64,000 nucleotides of DNA, taken from assembly GCA_963838205.1 (NCBI GenBank), contig CAWIQF010000024.1, positions 1 to 64,000 of the forward strand, given 5' to 3'. Of this stretch, positions 9,526 through 18,903 are shown piece by piece (within the stretch, counting starts at the first letter, position 1; each line of letters begins with the position of its first letter). This stretch comes from CAIVVT01 sp963838205. Lineage in GTDB: Bacteria; Acidobacteriota; Terriglobia; Bryobacterales; Bryobacteraceae. The notes below the pieces were generated by a model, which ran no database searches, was not told where the DNA came from, and worked only from the letters and a program-made list of their open reading frames with translations. Both the position numbers and the translations under genes were made by a program.

Positions 9526-11838
9526 TCAGCGCTTGCGCCGCGCCCGCTCCGGTTGCTCCGGTAAGATCAGCGCGAACAGCAGCTTCTTCTCGACACCGTC
9601 CACGCGGTACAGCCGCACCTGTACGCGGTCGCCGATGCGGATCTCGGCCTTGCTGCGTTCGGCGACAATCTTGCGCGTGTTCTCCTGCCAGTTCCAGCGT
9701 CCGCCGGGCAGGGTCTCGAGCAACACCAGCCCCTCGACGAACAAATCGTCGAGCTCGACGAAAAAGCCGAACTTGGTCGTGCTGATCACCAGGGCGGGGA
9801 AGTCGTCGCCCACGCGCTCCGTCATGAAGCGGATCTTTTTCCACTCCACCAGATCGCGTTCGGCCTCGGCCGCGCGACGCTCCGTGTCCGAGCAGATCTG
9901 TGCCACCTGCTCCAACGCGCCTTCCTCGTACGGACGCCCGTCCAGCAATCCGCCCAGCAATCGGTGCACGATCAGGTCCGGGTAGCGCCGGATGGGCGAC
10001 GTGAAATGCGTGTAGCTCTTCGCCGCCAGCGCGAAGTGGCCCGAGTTCACGGCGCTGTAGCGCGCCTGCTTCAGCGAGCGCAGCATCAGGTAGTTGAGGA
10101 TGCGCTCTTCGGGCCGTCCCTCCAGCTTTTCGACCAGCTTCTGGTACATCCGCGACGTCACCTTCAGCCGCTCGTCGGGGCGCACGATGTCCTTGCGGAT
10201 CTTGCGCCCGTCGCTCTTCCGATCCACCACGCCGTAGCGTTTCACCGGAATCGCGCCGATCCCCAGCGTGTGTCCAAACCGCAGCGCCAGCTCCTCGAAA
10301 TCCGCCACGCGCGCCGGGTCGGGCGGCTCGTGCACGCGGTAAATCGACTCCTCCAGGTGCGCTTCCAGGTGCCCCGCCACCGCCTCATTCGCCGCCAGCA
10401 TGAACTCTTCGATGATGCGGTGCGCGAACAATCGCTCGCTGCGCCGGATGCCCGTCATCGCGCCTTGCTCGTCAAATAGGATCAGCGGCTCCGGCAGGTC
10501 GAAGTCGATCGCGCCGCGTTTATAGCGCCGCCGGTTGAGAATCTCCGCCAGCTCCTTCATCAGCTCGAATCGCCCCACCAGCGCCGCATACCGCTCGCGT
10601 TGCGTCGCATCGCCATCCAGCACCAGTTGCAGGTTGGTGTACGTCATCCGCTCGGCGCTGCGGATCACGCCGCGGCAGAACTCCTGCGCCACCGTTTCGC
10701 CCGCGCGGTCGATTTCAACGAGCGCCGAAATCACCAGCCGGTCCACGCCCGGCTTGAGCGAACAGATCTCCGTGCTCAGCTCCAGCGGCAGCATCGGCAC
10801 GGCCCGGTCCGGGAAGTAGACGCTGGTCCCGCGCTTGAGCGCCTCGCGGTCGATCGGCGTCCCCGGTCGCACGTAGTGGCTCACGTCGGCGATGTGGACG
10901 TGCAGCAGATAGCGGTCGTTCGGCAGCCGTTCCACCCACACCGCATCGTCGAAGTCGCGCGCCGTCTCGCCGTCGATCGTGACGCAGTCCAGGTTGCGGA
11001 AATCGCGCCGCCCCCTCAGTTCCTCGGCCGTGATCGTCGCCGGACACGCCTCCGCCTGCTCCAGCACCTCCGCCGGAAAACGGTGCGGCAGATGGTGCTT
11101 GCGGATCGTGACTTCGACGTCCACGCCGAAATCGTCCGGATGGCCCAGGATCTCCACCACGCGACCCACCGCGTCGTCGTTCTCGTCCTCCGGATACTCG
11201 ACGATCTCGACGTTGACGATCATGCCGTTCAGATCTTCGGCGCTGCGAATCGCCGGCGCGGCCGCGCCGATGCGGTCGGGCGTCGCCCCGGCCCCGGGCA
11301 GTTCCATGCCATCGGGAATCAGAATCGACTGCCGGATGCGCGACTCGTGCGGCACCACGTAGTTCTCGCGCCGCCCCACGCGAAACTCGCCGACCACCGT
11401 GGGATGGGCCCTTTCGAGGACCTTGACTACCTCGCCCTCGGCCCGTCCTTCGCGCCCGATGCGGCCGATGCGCACCAGCACGCGGTCGCCGTGCATCCCG
11501 CGCCCTTCCGCGCGCGGCGGCAGGAATACGTCGCCCTTCACCGCGCCCAGCGGCGTCTCCGATGTCAGAAACCCGTAGCCGTCGCGATGCAGATTCAGGC
11601 GCCCGATGGCGTATTCCTGCTGCCGTTCGGGCAGCGCGTATTGGCCGCGGATTTCGATCAGCGCGCCGCGCCGCGCCAGCTCCTCCAGCGTCTCTTCCAG
11701 ATGCTGCCGCGCCTCGCCGCGCGTGCCCAGCTCGCGCGACAGCGTCTTGGCCGTGGCCCGCCCGTGCGGCAGCACCGCCAGCCGCGCCAGAATCTGATTC
11801 TCCAGGGAAGGCTCGTTTTGCGGAATCGTTCGCGCCAC
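9526..11838 (-). CDS. rnr: Ribonuclease R (RNB-family 3'-5' exoribonuclease)
   Basis: The protein is about 770 residues when started at the GTG at 11838. In order it shows an N-terminal winged-helix region, a cold-shock/OB domain (GRLNLHRDGYGFLTSE), the RNB catalytic domain with TIDGETARDFDDAVWVE, whose aspartates bind the catalytic metals, and a C-terminal S1 domain. It should degrade structured RNA from the 3' end. The frame is open further upstream to an ATG at 11946, but that would run through the divergent gene. The GTG sits exactly six bases after a TATACT box, so a leaderless mRNA starting at the GTG is plausible. There is no internal ATG before the OB domain. It converges with amzA, one base apart. 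Confidence 0.93.
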   Translation of the reverse strand: MARTIPQNEPSLENQILARLAVLPHGRATAKTLSRELGTRGEARQHLEETLEELARRGALIEIRGQYALPERQQEYAIGRLNLHRDGYGFLTSETPLGAVKGDVFLPPRAEGRGMHGDRVLVRIGRIGREGRAEGEVVKVLERAHPTVVGEFRVGRRENYVVPHESRIRQSILIPDGMELPGAGATPDRIGAAAPAIRSAEDLNGMIVNVEIVEYPEDENDDAVGRVVEILGHPDDFGVDVEVTIRKHHLPHRFPAEVLEQAEACPATITAEELRGRRDFRNLDCVTIDGETARDFDDAVWVERLPNDRYLLHVHIADVSHYVRPGTPIDREALKRGTSVYFPDRAVPMLPLELSTEICSLKPGVDRLVISALVEIDRAGETVAQEFCRGVIRSAERMTYTNLQLVLDGDATQRERYAALVGRFELMKELAEILNRRRYKRGAIDFDLPEPLILFDEQGAMTGIRRSERLFAHRIIEEFMLAANEAVAGHLEAHLEESIYRVHEPPDPARVADFEELALRFGHTLGIGAIPVKRYGVVDRKSDGRKIRKDIVRPDERLKVTSRMYQKLVEKLEGRPEERILNYLMLRSLKQARYSAVNSGHFALAAKSYTHFTSPIRRYPDLIVHRLLGGLLDGRPYEEGALEQVAQICSDTERRAAEAERDLVEWKKIRFMTERVGDDFPALVISTTKFGFFVELDDLFVEGLVLLETLPGGRWNWQENTRKIVAERSKAEIRIGDRVQVRLYRVDGVEKKLLFALILPEQPERARRKR

Positions 11839-11844
11839 ACAGGT

Positions 11845-11850
11845 AGTATA
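11845..11850 (-). promoter_or_regulatory. -10 box (TATACT) of rnr
   Basis: Read on the minus strand, TATACT ends six bases before the GTG at 11838, so transcription would begin at or next to the start codon. No good -35 box is seen at 16-18 bp spacing. It lies in the short divergent gap with the gene at 11864. Confidence 0.45.
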
Positions 11851-11863
11851 GGGCGTAGGATAA

Positions 11864-12355
11864 ATGTCGGCATGGAGCTCGAAATCCGTCTTCCTCGAGA
11901 TTCCCGAAAACGCCAACGTCATCCTCGGCCAGAGCCACTTCATCAAGACCGTCGAAGATCTTTATGAGGCCATCGTCAACACTGTGCCGCAGGCCCGTTT
12001 CGGCATTGCTTTTTGCGAAGCGTCCGGCGCCTGCCTGATCCGCGTCGAAGGCAACGACGAGGCGCTCAAGCGCGCCGCCATCCGCAATGCCCAGGCCGTC
12101 GCCGCCGGCCACACGTTCGTCATCTGCCTGCGCGAAGCCTTCCCTATCAACCTGCTCACGCGCATCAAGGACGTGCCGGAAGTGGTCGGCATTTTCTGCG
12201 CCACGTCGAATCCGGTGGAAGTGATCCTCGCCGAGACCGCGCAGGGCCGCGGAGTGCTCGGTGTCATCGACGGCGCTGCGCCCAAGGGCGTCGAAGGGCC
12301 CGACGAGATCGAGTCCCGCCACAACCTGCTGCGCCAATTCGGCTACAAACGTTGA
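11864..12355 (+). CDS. Adenosine-specific kinase family protein
   Basis: The 163-residue protein matches the small family named adenosine-specific kinase (PF04008): ENANVILGQSHFIKTVEDLY near residues 15-34, RFGIAFCEASG and VGIFCATSNPVEVILAET. The length is as expected for the family. The biochemical assignment of the family rests on little work, so the actual reaction is uncertain. It is divergent from rnr with a gap of 25 bases. The ATG at 11864 was chosen because it gives the short N-terminal strand before the conserved block; a second ATG at 11871 is in another frame. Confidence 0.85.
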   Translation: MSAWSSKSVFLEIPENANVILGQSHFIKTVEDLYEAIVNTVPQARFGIAFCEASGACLIRVEGNDEALKRAAIRNAQAVAAGHTFVICLREAFPINLLTRIKDVPEVVGIFCATSNPVEVILAETAQGRGVLGVIDGAAPKGVEGPDEIESRHNLLRQFGYKR

Positions 12356-12450
12356 AATCGCGTTTTGTTTGATGCAAAAAGCACGAAGACTTACTTCTTA
12401 ACGCGTGCGCACCTTCGGCGTGCGCTCAAACACTCCTCTGTGGGCGTGTT

Positions 12451-13809
12451 TTACTGCCCCAGCAGCTCCAGGTACTTCATCACGGCCTCGATGCCGCGAT
12501 ACAGGTTCGGCAGGTGGAACTTTTCGTTGGGCGAATGCAGGTTGTCGTCGGGCAGGCCGAAGCCCATCAGCACACTCGGCACGCCCAGGTGCTCGCGGAA
12601 CGAGCCGGCAATCGGAATCGAACCGCCGCAGCGCATGAATACGGTCTTGCGTCCGAACACTGCGTCCAGCGCCTCGCAGGCCTTGCTGATGAACGGGCTC
12701 GCAACGTCCACCACCGACGCCGGCGCCGCGCTCAGCAGTTTGAACTCTGCTTTGACGCCGCGCGGGCACGCCGCCGCGATGGCCTCTTTGAGCAGCGCCA
12801 CAATCTCGTCCGGCTGCTGGTCGGGCACCAGCCGCGTGCTGATTTTCACGGTCGCGCGCGCCGGAATCACGGTCTTCGCGCCTTCGCCGACGAAACCGCC
12901 GCGGATGCCGTGCACCTCGAACGTCGGCCGCGCCCATACCCGCTCGAGCACCGAGTAGCCCGGCTCTCCGGTCAGCGCCACCGAGCCGACTTCCTTCTCG
13001 CGATACTCCACTTCGTTGAACGGCAGCGAGCGCCACGCCGCCAGTTCCGCCTCCGCCGGCGCTTTCACGCGCTCGTAGAAGCGCGGGATCAGCACCCGCC
13101 CGTCGCGATGCTTCAGCGCCGTAAGAATCTCGGCAATCGCCATCAGCACGTTCGGCGCCGCGCCGCCGTAGGAGCCCGAGTGCAGATCCTGGCGCGCGCC
13201 TTCCACCGCGATCTCGCCGTACACCAGCCCGCGCAATCCCGTGGTCAGCGTCGGCAGCCCCGCTGCGAACATCTCCGTGTCGCAGATCACCACCGCGTCG
13301 CAGGCCAGCTCGGCCGGCTTCTCCGCAACGTAGGTCTCAATGCTCTCGCCGCCCGATTCCTCTTCCCCTTCGATCAGGAACTTCACGTTCACCGGCAGTG
13401 TCCCGTCCAGGTGCATCAGCCGCTCGACGGCCTTGATCAGGATCCACGTCTGGCCTTTGTCGTCGCTCGTGCCGCGACCGAAAAGATCGTCGCCGCGCAG
13501 CGTCGGCTCGAACGGTGGGGACGTCCATTCCTCCAGCGGGTCCGGCGGCTGCACGTCGTAGTGGCCGTACAGCAGCACCGTCGGCTTGCCCGGCGCGCCG
13601 GTCCACGCGCCGTACACCAGCGGGTTCCCATCGCCTCGCCGCACCTGCGTCGTCGTGCTCATGCCGGCGCGCTTCAGCGCGGCTTCGACGAAGTCCGCCG
13701 CCTTCTGAATGTCGTCCTTGTGCTCGGGCAGCGCACTGATGCTCGGTATGCGCAACAGCTCTTTCAACTGCTCCAACGCTTCATTTCGGAATCGCTCTTC
13801 TAGGCTCAT
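12451..13809 (-). CDS. M20-family dipeptidase/deacylase
   Basis: The 452-residue protein is a zinc-dependent M20 peptidase of the PepV/CNDP dipeptidase type. Metal and catalytic motifs are present: LYGHYDVQPPDP (first zinc histidine and catalytic Asp), GRGTSDDKGQ, EGEEESGGES (catalytic Glu pair), DTEMF and DLHSGSYGG in the dimerisation lid. The C terminus has the expected GGSIP and second metal-binding region. It should hydrolyse dipeptides or N-acyl amino acids in the cytoplasm. It faces the DUF255 gene divergently across 52 bases. The 95-base gap to the upstream convergent gene contains an AAACAC/GTGTTT hairpin that may end transcription. Confidence 0.92.
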   Translation of the reverse strand: MSLEERFRNEALEQLKELLRIPSISALPEHKDDIQKAADFVEAALKRAGMSTTTQVRRGDGNPLVYGAWTGAPGKPTVLLYGHYDVQPPDPLEEWTSPPFEPTLRGDDLFGRGTSDDKGQTWILIKAVERLMHLDGTLPVNVKFLIEGEEESGGESIETYVAEKPAELACDAVVICDTEMFAAGLPTLTTGLRGLVYGEIAVEGARQDLHSGSYGGAAPNVLMAIAEILTALKHRDGRVLIPRFYERVKAPAEAELAAWRSLPFNEVEYREKEVGSVALTGEPGYSVLERVWARPTFEVHGIRGGFVGEGAKTVIPARATVKISTRLVPDQQPDEIVALLKEAIAAACPRGVKAEFKLLSAAPASVVDVASPFISKACEALDAVFGRKTVFMRCGGSIPIAGSFREHLGVPSVLMGFGLPDDNLHSPNEKFHLPNLYRGIEAVMKYLELLGQ

Positions 13810-13861
13810 GAATCACTACTCCTGAGCCAGCATAGCCGTTTTCAACGGCTCCCGGAATCGC

Positions 13862-15910
13862 ATGCCAGTCAACCGGCTGATCCACGAAAAGAGCCCCTAC
13901 CTGCTCCAGCACGCCCACAATCCCGTCGATTGGCGGCCCTGGGGCGAGGAGGCCTTTCGCGCCGCCCGCGAGCGCGACGTGCCCATCTTCCTTTCGGTCG
14001 GCTACTCCACTTGCCACTGGTGCCACGTCATGGAGCGCGAGAGCTTCGAAAGCCCGGCCGTCGCCGATCTGCTGAACCGCTTCTTCGTACCGATCAAGGT
14101 GGATCGCGAAGAGCGCCCCGACGTCGATCGCGTCTACATGCTCTTCGTCCAGGCCACCACCGGCAGCGGCGGTTGGCCGATGTCGGTCTGGCTCACGCCC
14201 GACTTGAAACCCTTTTACGGCGGGACCTATTTCCCGCCCGATGCGCGCTACGGCCGTCCCGGTTTTTTGCAGCTACTCGAGCAGATCGCCGCCCGCTGGA
14301 ACTCGCAGCGCGACACGCTGGTCGCCTCCGCCGGCCATATTCTCGACGAGCTGAATCACTACGCCTCCGTCGGCGGCTCGGCCTCCGCGCTCAATCCAGA
14401 CGCGCTCGCCGCCTGCTATTCCGCCTTGCGTAATAGCTTCGATTCGACTCATGGGGGCTTCGGCGGCGCGCCCAAGTTTCCACGGCCCGTGGTGTTGAAC
14501 TTCCTCTTCCGCCACTACCATCGCACGGGCGATGCGGACGCCCGCGACATGGCCCTGCTCACGCTGCGCGAGATGGCCAAGGGCGGCATGCACGACCAGC
14601 TCGGCGGCGGCTTTCACCGCTACTCCGTCGATGAATCCTGGTTCGTCCCGCACTTTGAGAAGATGCTCTACGACCAGGCGCAGCTCGCCGTCTCCTACCT
14701 GGAAGCCTTCCAGATCAGCGGCGAATCGCTCTATGCCGCGGTCGCCCGCGACATCTTCGAATACGTTCTCGGCGACCTGCGCCATCCCGGCGGCGGCTTC
14801 TACTCCGCCGAGGACGCCGACTCCGTCATCGATCCCTTAAACCCGCACGACAAGGGCGAGGGCGCATTCTATATCTGGACTCGCGGCGAGCTCGATACGC
14901 TGCTCGGCACGGCGCGCGCGGCCGCGTTTGCGCGCCACTTCGGCTGCCGCGATAGCGGCAACGTCGAGAGTGACCCGCACGCCGAGTTTACCGGCCGCAA
15001 CATTCTCTATCAGGCCGAGCCCAGCTTCGCCGACGCCGACCTAAACGAATGCAAGCGGATCCTTCTCGATGCCCGCGCGCAGCGCCCGCGTCCGCACCTC
15101 GACGACAAAGTGCTGACCTCCTGGAACGCGCTCATGATCTCCGCCTTCGCCCGCGGCGCGCAGGTCTTCGCGGCGTTCGATCCTGCGGCCGCGGCGCGCT
15201 ACCGCGATGCCGCCACCGCTGCCTGGCGCTTCCTCATCGAGAACCTCTACGACGCCGTTGACCGCAAGCTCTACCGGCGCTGGCGCGATGGCGAGCGCGC
15301 GATTGATGCCTTCCTCGACGACTACGCCGCTCTCGTTCAGGCCGCGCTCGACCTCTACGAAATGTCCTTCGACGCGAGCTATCTCGACCTCGCCCGCGCG
15401 CTCGCCGACGCCATGCTGGAGCGCTTTGAAGACCCCGCCGGCGGCTTGTATTCGGCGGCTGCATCGGCCGACCTCGTGCTGCGTCTCAAGGAGGACTACG
15501 ACGGCGCTGAGCCGGCCGGCAACTCGGTCGCCGCTGGCGCGCTGCTGCGCCTCGGCGCCTACACGCGCCACGAGCCGTATCGCGCCGCCGCGCTGCGCAT
15601 CTTCGACGTCTTCGCTGCGCGCCTCAACCAGCAGCCGTTGACGCTGCCTCAGATGCTCTGCGCCTGGATGTTCGAGCTTTCGGCCCCGCGCCAGGTGGTG
15701 CTCGCCGGCCCCGCGACCGCGCCATTCCTCGCCGCCCTCCGCAGCCGCTTCCTGCCGGCGACCCTGGTCTTCGTCAACCCGTCCGACGGGCCGTTGAGCG
15801 CTATGCGTCCCATCGCCGGCCGCACCGCCGCCTACGTTTGCGAAAACTACGCCTGCCAATTGCCGGTGACGACGGTCGAAGAGTTTACGCCGCTGCTCGC
15901 GGGCCGCTAG
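13862..15910 (+). CDS. DUF255 thioredoxin-domain protein (YyaL/SPATA20-like)
   Basis: The 682-residue protein has the family's N terminus, with NRLIHEKSPYLLQHAHNPVDW and a thioredoxin-like domain containing CHWC at 51-54, followed by an alpha/alpha-barrel region resembling glycoside hydrolases (GGFHRYSVDESWFVPHFEKM, KVLTSWNALMI). Length and motif order agree with full-length members. The molecular function is not established; a redox or sugar-isomerase-like role has been suggested for homologues. It runs towards tpx, another thiol-redox gene, but tpx has its own probable promoter. Confidence 0.92.
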   Translation: MPVNRLIHEKSPYLLQHAHNPVDWRPWGEEAFRAARERDVPIFLSVGYSTCHWCHVMERESFESPAVADLLNRFFVPIKVDREERPDVDRVYMLFVQATTGSGGWPMSVWLTPDLKPFYGGTYFPPDARYGRPGFLQLLEQIAARWNSQRDTLVASAGHILDELNHYASVGGSASALNPDALAACYSALRNSFDSTHGGFGGAPKFPRPVVLNFLFRHYHRTGDADARDMALLTLREMAKGGMHDQLGGGFHRYSVDESWFVPHFEKMLYDQAQLAVSYLEAFQISGESLYAAVARDIFEYVLGDLRHPGGGFYSAEDADSVIDPLNPHDKGEGAFYIWTRGELDTLLGTARAAAFARHFGCRDSGNVESDPHAEFTGRNILYQAEPSFADADLNECKRILLDARAQRPRPHLDDKVLTSWNALMISAFARGAQVFAAFDPAAAARYRDAATAAWRFLIENLYDAVDRKLYRRWRDGERAIDAFLDDYAALVQAALDLYEMSFDASYLDLARALADAMLERFEDPAGGLYSAAASADLVLRLKEDYDGAEPAGNSVAAGALLRLGAYTRHEPYRAAALRIFDVFAARLNQQPLTLPQMLCAWMFELSAPRQVVLAGPATAPFLAALRSRFLPATLVFVNPSDGPLSAMRPIAGRTAAYVCENYACQLPVTTVEEFTPLLAGR

Positions 15911-15924
15911 TCCTCCGTTTCCGC

Positions 15925-15930
15925 TAAACT
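15925..15930 (+). promoter_or_regulatory. -10 box (TAAACT) of tpx
   Basis: TAAACT ends six bases before the tpx ATG at 15937, so the message would be leaderless. The -35 region overlaps the end of the DUF255 gene and has no clear TTGACA-like hexamer. The same TAAACT hexamer is used at 28567, 35815 and 62468. Confidence 0.4.
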
Positions 15931-15936
15931 GGCCTC

Positions 15937-16443
15937 ATGGCGCGACAAACAACCTTTAAAGGCGGCCCGCTGGAACTGACCGGGCCGGAATTGAAAGTCG
16001 GTGACAAGGCCCCGGATTTCAGTGTTGTAGATAAGACTCTAACGGACGTGACTCTGGACGGCACCGGCCACGGCGTGCGCGTGTTCAGCGTCGTTCCTTC
16101 GCTCGACACGCCGGTCTGTGACATGCAAACCAAGCGCTTCAACGACGCGGCGGCGAAGCTGCCGGGCGTCAGCTTCTACTCCATTTCCATGGACCTGCCG
16201 TTCGCCCAGAACCGCTGGTGTTCGAGCTTCGGCGTGGACCATGTGAAGATGCTCAGCGACCATAAGCACGCCAGCTTCGGCGAGCACTACGGCACGCTGA
16301 TCAAGGACTGGCGCATCGAATCGCGCGCCATCTTCGTGGTCGACAAGGACGACGTCATCCGCTACGTGCAATACGTGCCCGAGGTGGCCGAACATCCCGA
16401 CTACGAAAAGGTCATCGCCAAGGCCAAAGAGCTCGCGGGCTGA
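15937..16443 (+). CDS. tpx: Thiol peroxidase (atypical 2-Cys peroxiredoxin)
   Basis: The 168-residue protein is Tpx: VGDKAPDFSVVD, then SVVPSLDTPVCDMQTKRF with peroxidatic Cys61, and resolving Cys95 in RWCSSFG. Thr58 and the downstream arginine complete the active site. It reduces alkyl hydroperoxides and H2O2 with electrons from thioredoxin. Length is typical. There is no Shine-Dalgarno; a TAAACT box six bases upstream suggests a leaderless transcript. The CPBP gene follows nine bases after its stop. Confidence 0.97.
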   Translation: MARQTTFKGGPLELTGPELKVGDKAPDFSVVDKTLTDVTLDGTGHGVRVFSVVPSLDTPVCDMQTKRFNDAAAKLPGVSFYSISMDLPFAQNRWCSSFGVDHVKMLSDHKHASFGEHYGTLIKDWRIESRAIFVVDKDDVIRYVQYVPEVAEHPDYEKVIAKAKELAG

Positions 16444-16452
16444 CCGCAGTCC

Positions 16453-17088
16453 ATGCTTAGGGCGTCGCTTCTGGCGGCGGAGGTGGCGACGATGTTCGTC
16501 GTCATTCCGCTGCTGTTTTACTACCGCGTTCTGCCCAACTATCCGCTCCCGTTCCTGGTGCTGTGTGTAACGGTCATCTACTTGTTCCTGCGCCGGGACG
16601 CGTCGTTCGACCGGCGCCACCTGTGGAAACTGGCCGGCGTGCGGACGGGACTGAAGCTCGTGCTGATCCGCGCGGCGGTGCTGTGCACCGTCATCGGCGT
16701 CGGGGTGTGGCTGTTCATGCCCGAGCGGCTGTTCAGCTTGGTGCGCCGCGCGCCGCTGCTCTGGGCCTCCGTCATGGTGCTCTATCCGCTGCTCTCGGTG
16801 TATCCGCAGGAGCTGTTCTTCCGCGCTTTCTTTTTCCATCGCTACCGCCGGCTGTTCGGCCAGGGCGCGGCGACCGTCGTCGCCTCGGCGCTGCTGTTCG
16901 GCTTCGTCCACATCGTCTTCGGCAACTGGATTTCGATCCTGCTGAGCAGCGTCGGCGGCATGCTCTTCGCGCGCACTTATTTCCACTCCGGCTCGCTGGC
17001 GCTGGTTTGCATCGAGCACGCGCTGTACGGCAATTTTATTTTTACGATCGGCCTGGGCGAATTCTTCTATCACGGCACGCGGCGCTGA
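16453..17088 (+). CDS. CPBP-family intramembrane metalloprotease
   Basis: The 211-residue protein has about six to seven hydrophobic helices and the CPBP (CAAX protease/bacteriocin-processing) motifs: YPQELFFRAFFFHR (about residues 115-128, with Gln in place of the first Glu of EExxxR), FGFVHIVFGN (about 151-160) and a final HALYGN. It is likely an intramembrane protease or, if degenerate, a membrane protein of the same fold; the target is unknown. It follows tpx closely and is probably co-transcribed. Confidence 0.8.
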   Translation: MLRASLLAAEVATMFVVIPLLFYYRVLPNYPLPFLVLCVTVIYLFLRRDASFDRRHLWKLAGVRTGLKLVLIRAAVLCTVIGVGVWLFMPERLFSLVRRAPLLWASVMVLYPLLSVYPQELFFRAFFFHRYRRLFGQGAATVVASALLFGFVHIVFGNWISILLSSVGGMLFARTYFHSGSLALVCIEHALYGNFIFTIGLGEFFYHGTRR

Positions 17089-17224
17089 ATAACGAGAAGA
17101 CCGCTCACGATCGCGGCTCTGAAAACAAGCGGTTCGGTTCGGAGCGCTGGCGCTGACCGTGGGACGAGGCCTGCATCAATCCGCGCCGGAAGGCCGCCAT
17201 GCGTTTGCCGCGGGGCAGGCCGGA

Positions 17225-18056
17225 TTACCCGGAGATCTCGCCGCCGCCGAGCCTCCGCACTTCGTCAATCAGCGCCTGCAGCCGTTCGTCATGCCGCGGA
17301 ACCAGATGGAAGCGGCGCGCCACTTCGGCGCGCGCCCGCTGAACCAGTTCCAGGTCGAACTCGTTCAGGCCCGCCAGATCGCGGTACAGTCTGTGGCCCG
17401 CAGGCCTCCTCGATTTCGGCGCGACGCCCGGCGAGCGTGCTGCCGGGTGGGGAAGTGACGTTGGCCGGAGCGGTGGCGATCTCCAGGTTCGGAAACGCCG
17501 GATGCCAGAAGTACTGGCCGGCGACCAGGCTCTCGTGAAAGCAATCGACGACGCCCAGCCAGGCCGCATCGAGCATCGTCTCGGTCGCGCGGGCGAGATC
17601 GGCGGGGCCAGGCGGGCGCGTGTAGGCGCCGTCTCCGGCCAGCATGTTGACCTGTGGATTGTTGGCGATGTGTGGATGTTTGTCGAGCAGTTCACTGAAG
17701 AAGCCGCGCAGGTCCGACTCGTGCGCCAGCCGGTTCAACGGGTCGTCGGAGAGAGCGCCCTGCTGGAAGAAAGTGTAGATCGAACCGAGGCGGTCGATCG
17801 GGTCGCGCAGGAACAGCAGGTCGAAGAAAACGAACCCCGGCGCAGAGGGCCGCGGGTAGCGCAGATGGTGACTCGAAATGGCCTGCAGCTCGGGGTGTTC
17901 GCGGACGAACTCGAGCAGCTCCGCAGCCGACAACTGGGCGTCCCGGCCATCGCCTTCGAAGCGCGCAAAGCTGAGCGGGAAACTCTTCTGCAGCAGGTTC
18001 TCGACCGTGGTGCCGGCGTTCTTGAAGATGTGATAGTGCAGGATGAGAAAGCGCAT
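17225..18056 (-). pseudogene. Sulfotransferase-family gene with a single-base frameshift
   Basis: The N-terminal part reads from the ATG at 18056 (MRFLILHYHIFKNAGTTVEN), with the 5'-phosphosulfate loop KNAGTT and a 3'-phosphate motif FLRDPIDRLGS, both typical of PAPS-dependent sulfotransferases (family 2). The frame then runs off course at about 17399. The natural C terminus continues in another frame from HRLYRDLAGLNEFDLELVQ to the TAA at 17225. One extra base in the CCC run at 17397-17399 explains the switch. It may be a recent inactivation or an assembly error; if the base is removed the protein is full-length and about 277 residues. Confidence 0.75.
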
Positions 18057-18903
18057 GAATCCCGGCGTCTCCGCTCCGCAAAGCGCCGGCCGTGAATCCC
18101 TGCAGGCGCTGCTCAACCAATTGTAATCCGCGCCCGGGCGGGGCTCTTCCAAATCGAAAAAACGGTAAGGGCTTACCGCGGCGGTCCTTTAGAATAAGTA
18201 GATTGCGGACATGTTTCAGTAAGCCCTTCATGCGTGTCCGGTCGAGCACCTTTCTAATCGACGCAAGCACTTATTAATCAATCAGTCACAGTCGTTCCGA
18301 CCCTTATCGATTTCAATCCCGGCGGCGCGATTGCGGACCCTCCAACGGCCCGGCGACGGCGGCTGGAAATTGACAAACCCGCTACTAGTAGCGGCCCTCG
18401 TCTGCAAGTTATTGATTATAAACAGCCAATTAGAGCACCCCCGCTACACCGTAGCGGCTTGTCCGCGGCCGGACCCGGAATTGCCCATGCCGACCAGCGC
18501 GTCCGAGCCTCAACCGGACAGGCATGTAAGCCCTCCCTGCTTTGCCCTTGCGATCCCACCCCAACTGCACCTGCCAGACGCGCGCGGTCGAGCCTTCGCG
18601 GCAGGCCGGCGGCACCGCTCGGGATGAGAAAACGGCTGCAACGGAGGCGGCTGGATGTACAATCAATCCTGCCGATGGTGGTAAGTGGAATTTCTGGTAC
18701 AGTCGTGAGGGAGAAGGCAGTACTTGGATCTCCGGCCGCCCCAATCCCGGCACACGGCCAAAGCGGCCCTCCGCAACTAGCGGCCGCGTGGCGCCGGAGT
18801 GCCGGTGCTCTCCCGCTTCGTTTGCAGACTCCGGCCGGAGCAGTTTTGTCGATTCAAGTCCCAGTCTGATTTCGCGTGGAGAAGGAAAAAGGGGGAGAAA
18901 GAA
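18057..18903. other. Long intergenic region with one dispersed repeat
   Basis: No convincing gene is seen on either strand over about 850 bases; short open frames lack start signals and family resemblance. The region holds the double-hairpin repeat at 18379-18457. It also contains AT-rich stretches around 18170-18300 that could carry promoters for the neighbouring genes. A strong ribosome-binding site for the gene at 18904 lies at the right end. Confidence 0.5.
18379..18457. repeat. Dispersed double-hairpin repeat, copy A
   Basis: CCGCTACTAGTAGCGG (18379-18394) and CCGCTAC-ACC-GTAGCGG (18441-18457) are two palindromic hairpins flanking an AT-rich core with ATTGATTATAAACAGCCA. A second copy lies in opposite orientation at 51572-51658 with the same core and hairpins. 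The layout resembles paired REP/BIME elements. Confidence 0.7.

Noticed and set aside
11839..11946. RNase R starting at the ATG at 11946
   Set aside because: It would run across the divergent gene and its start, and the added residues have no resemblance to RNase R; the GTG at 11838 fits the -10 box.
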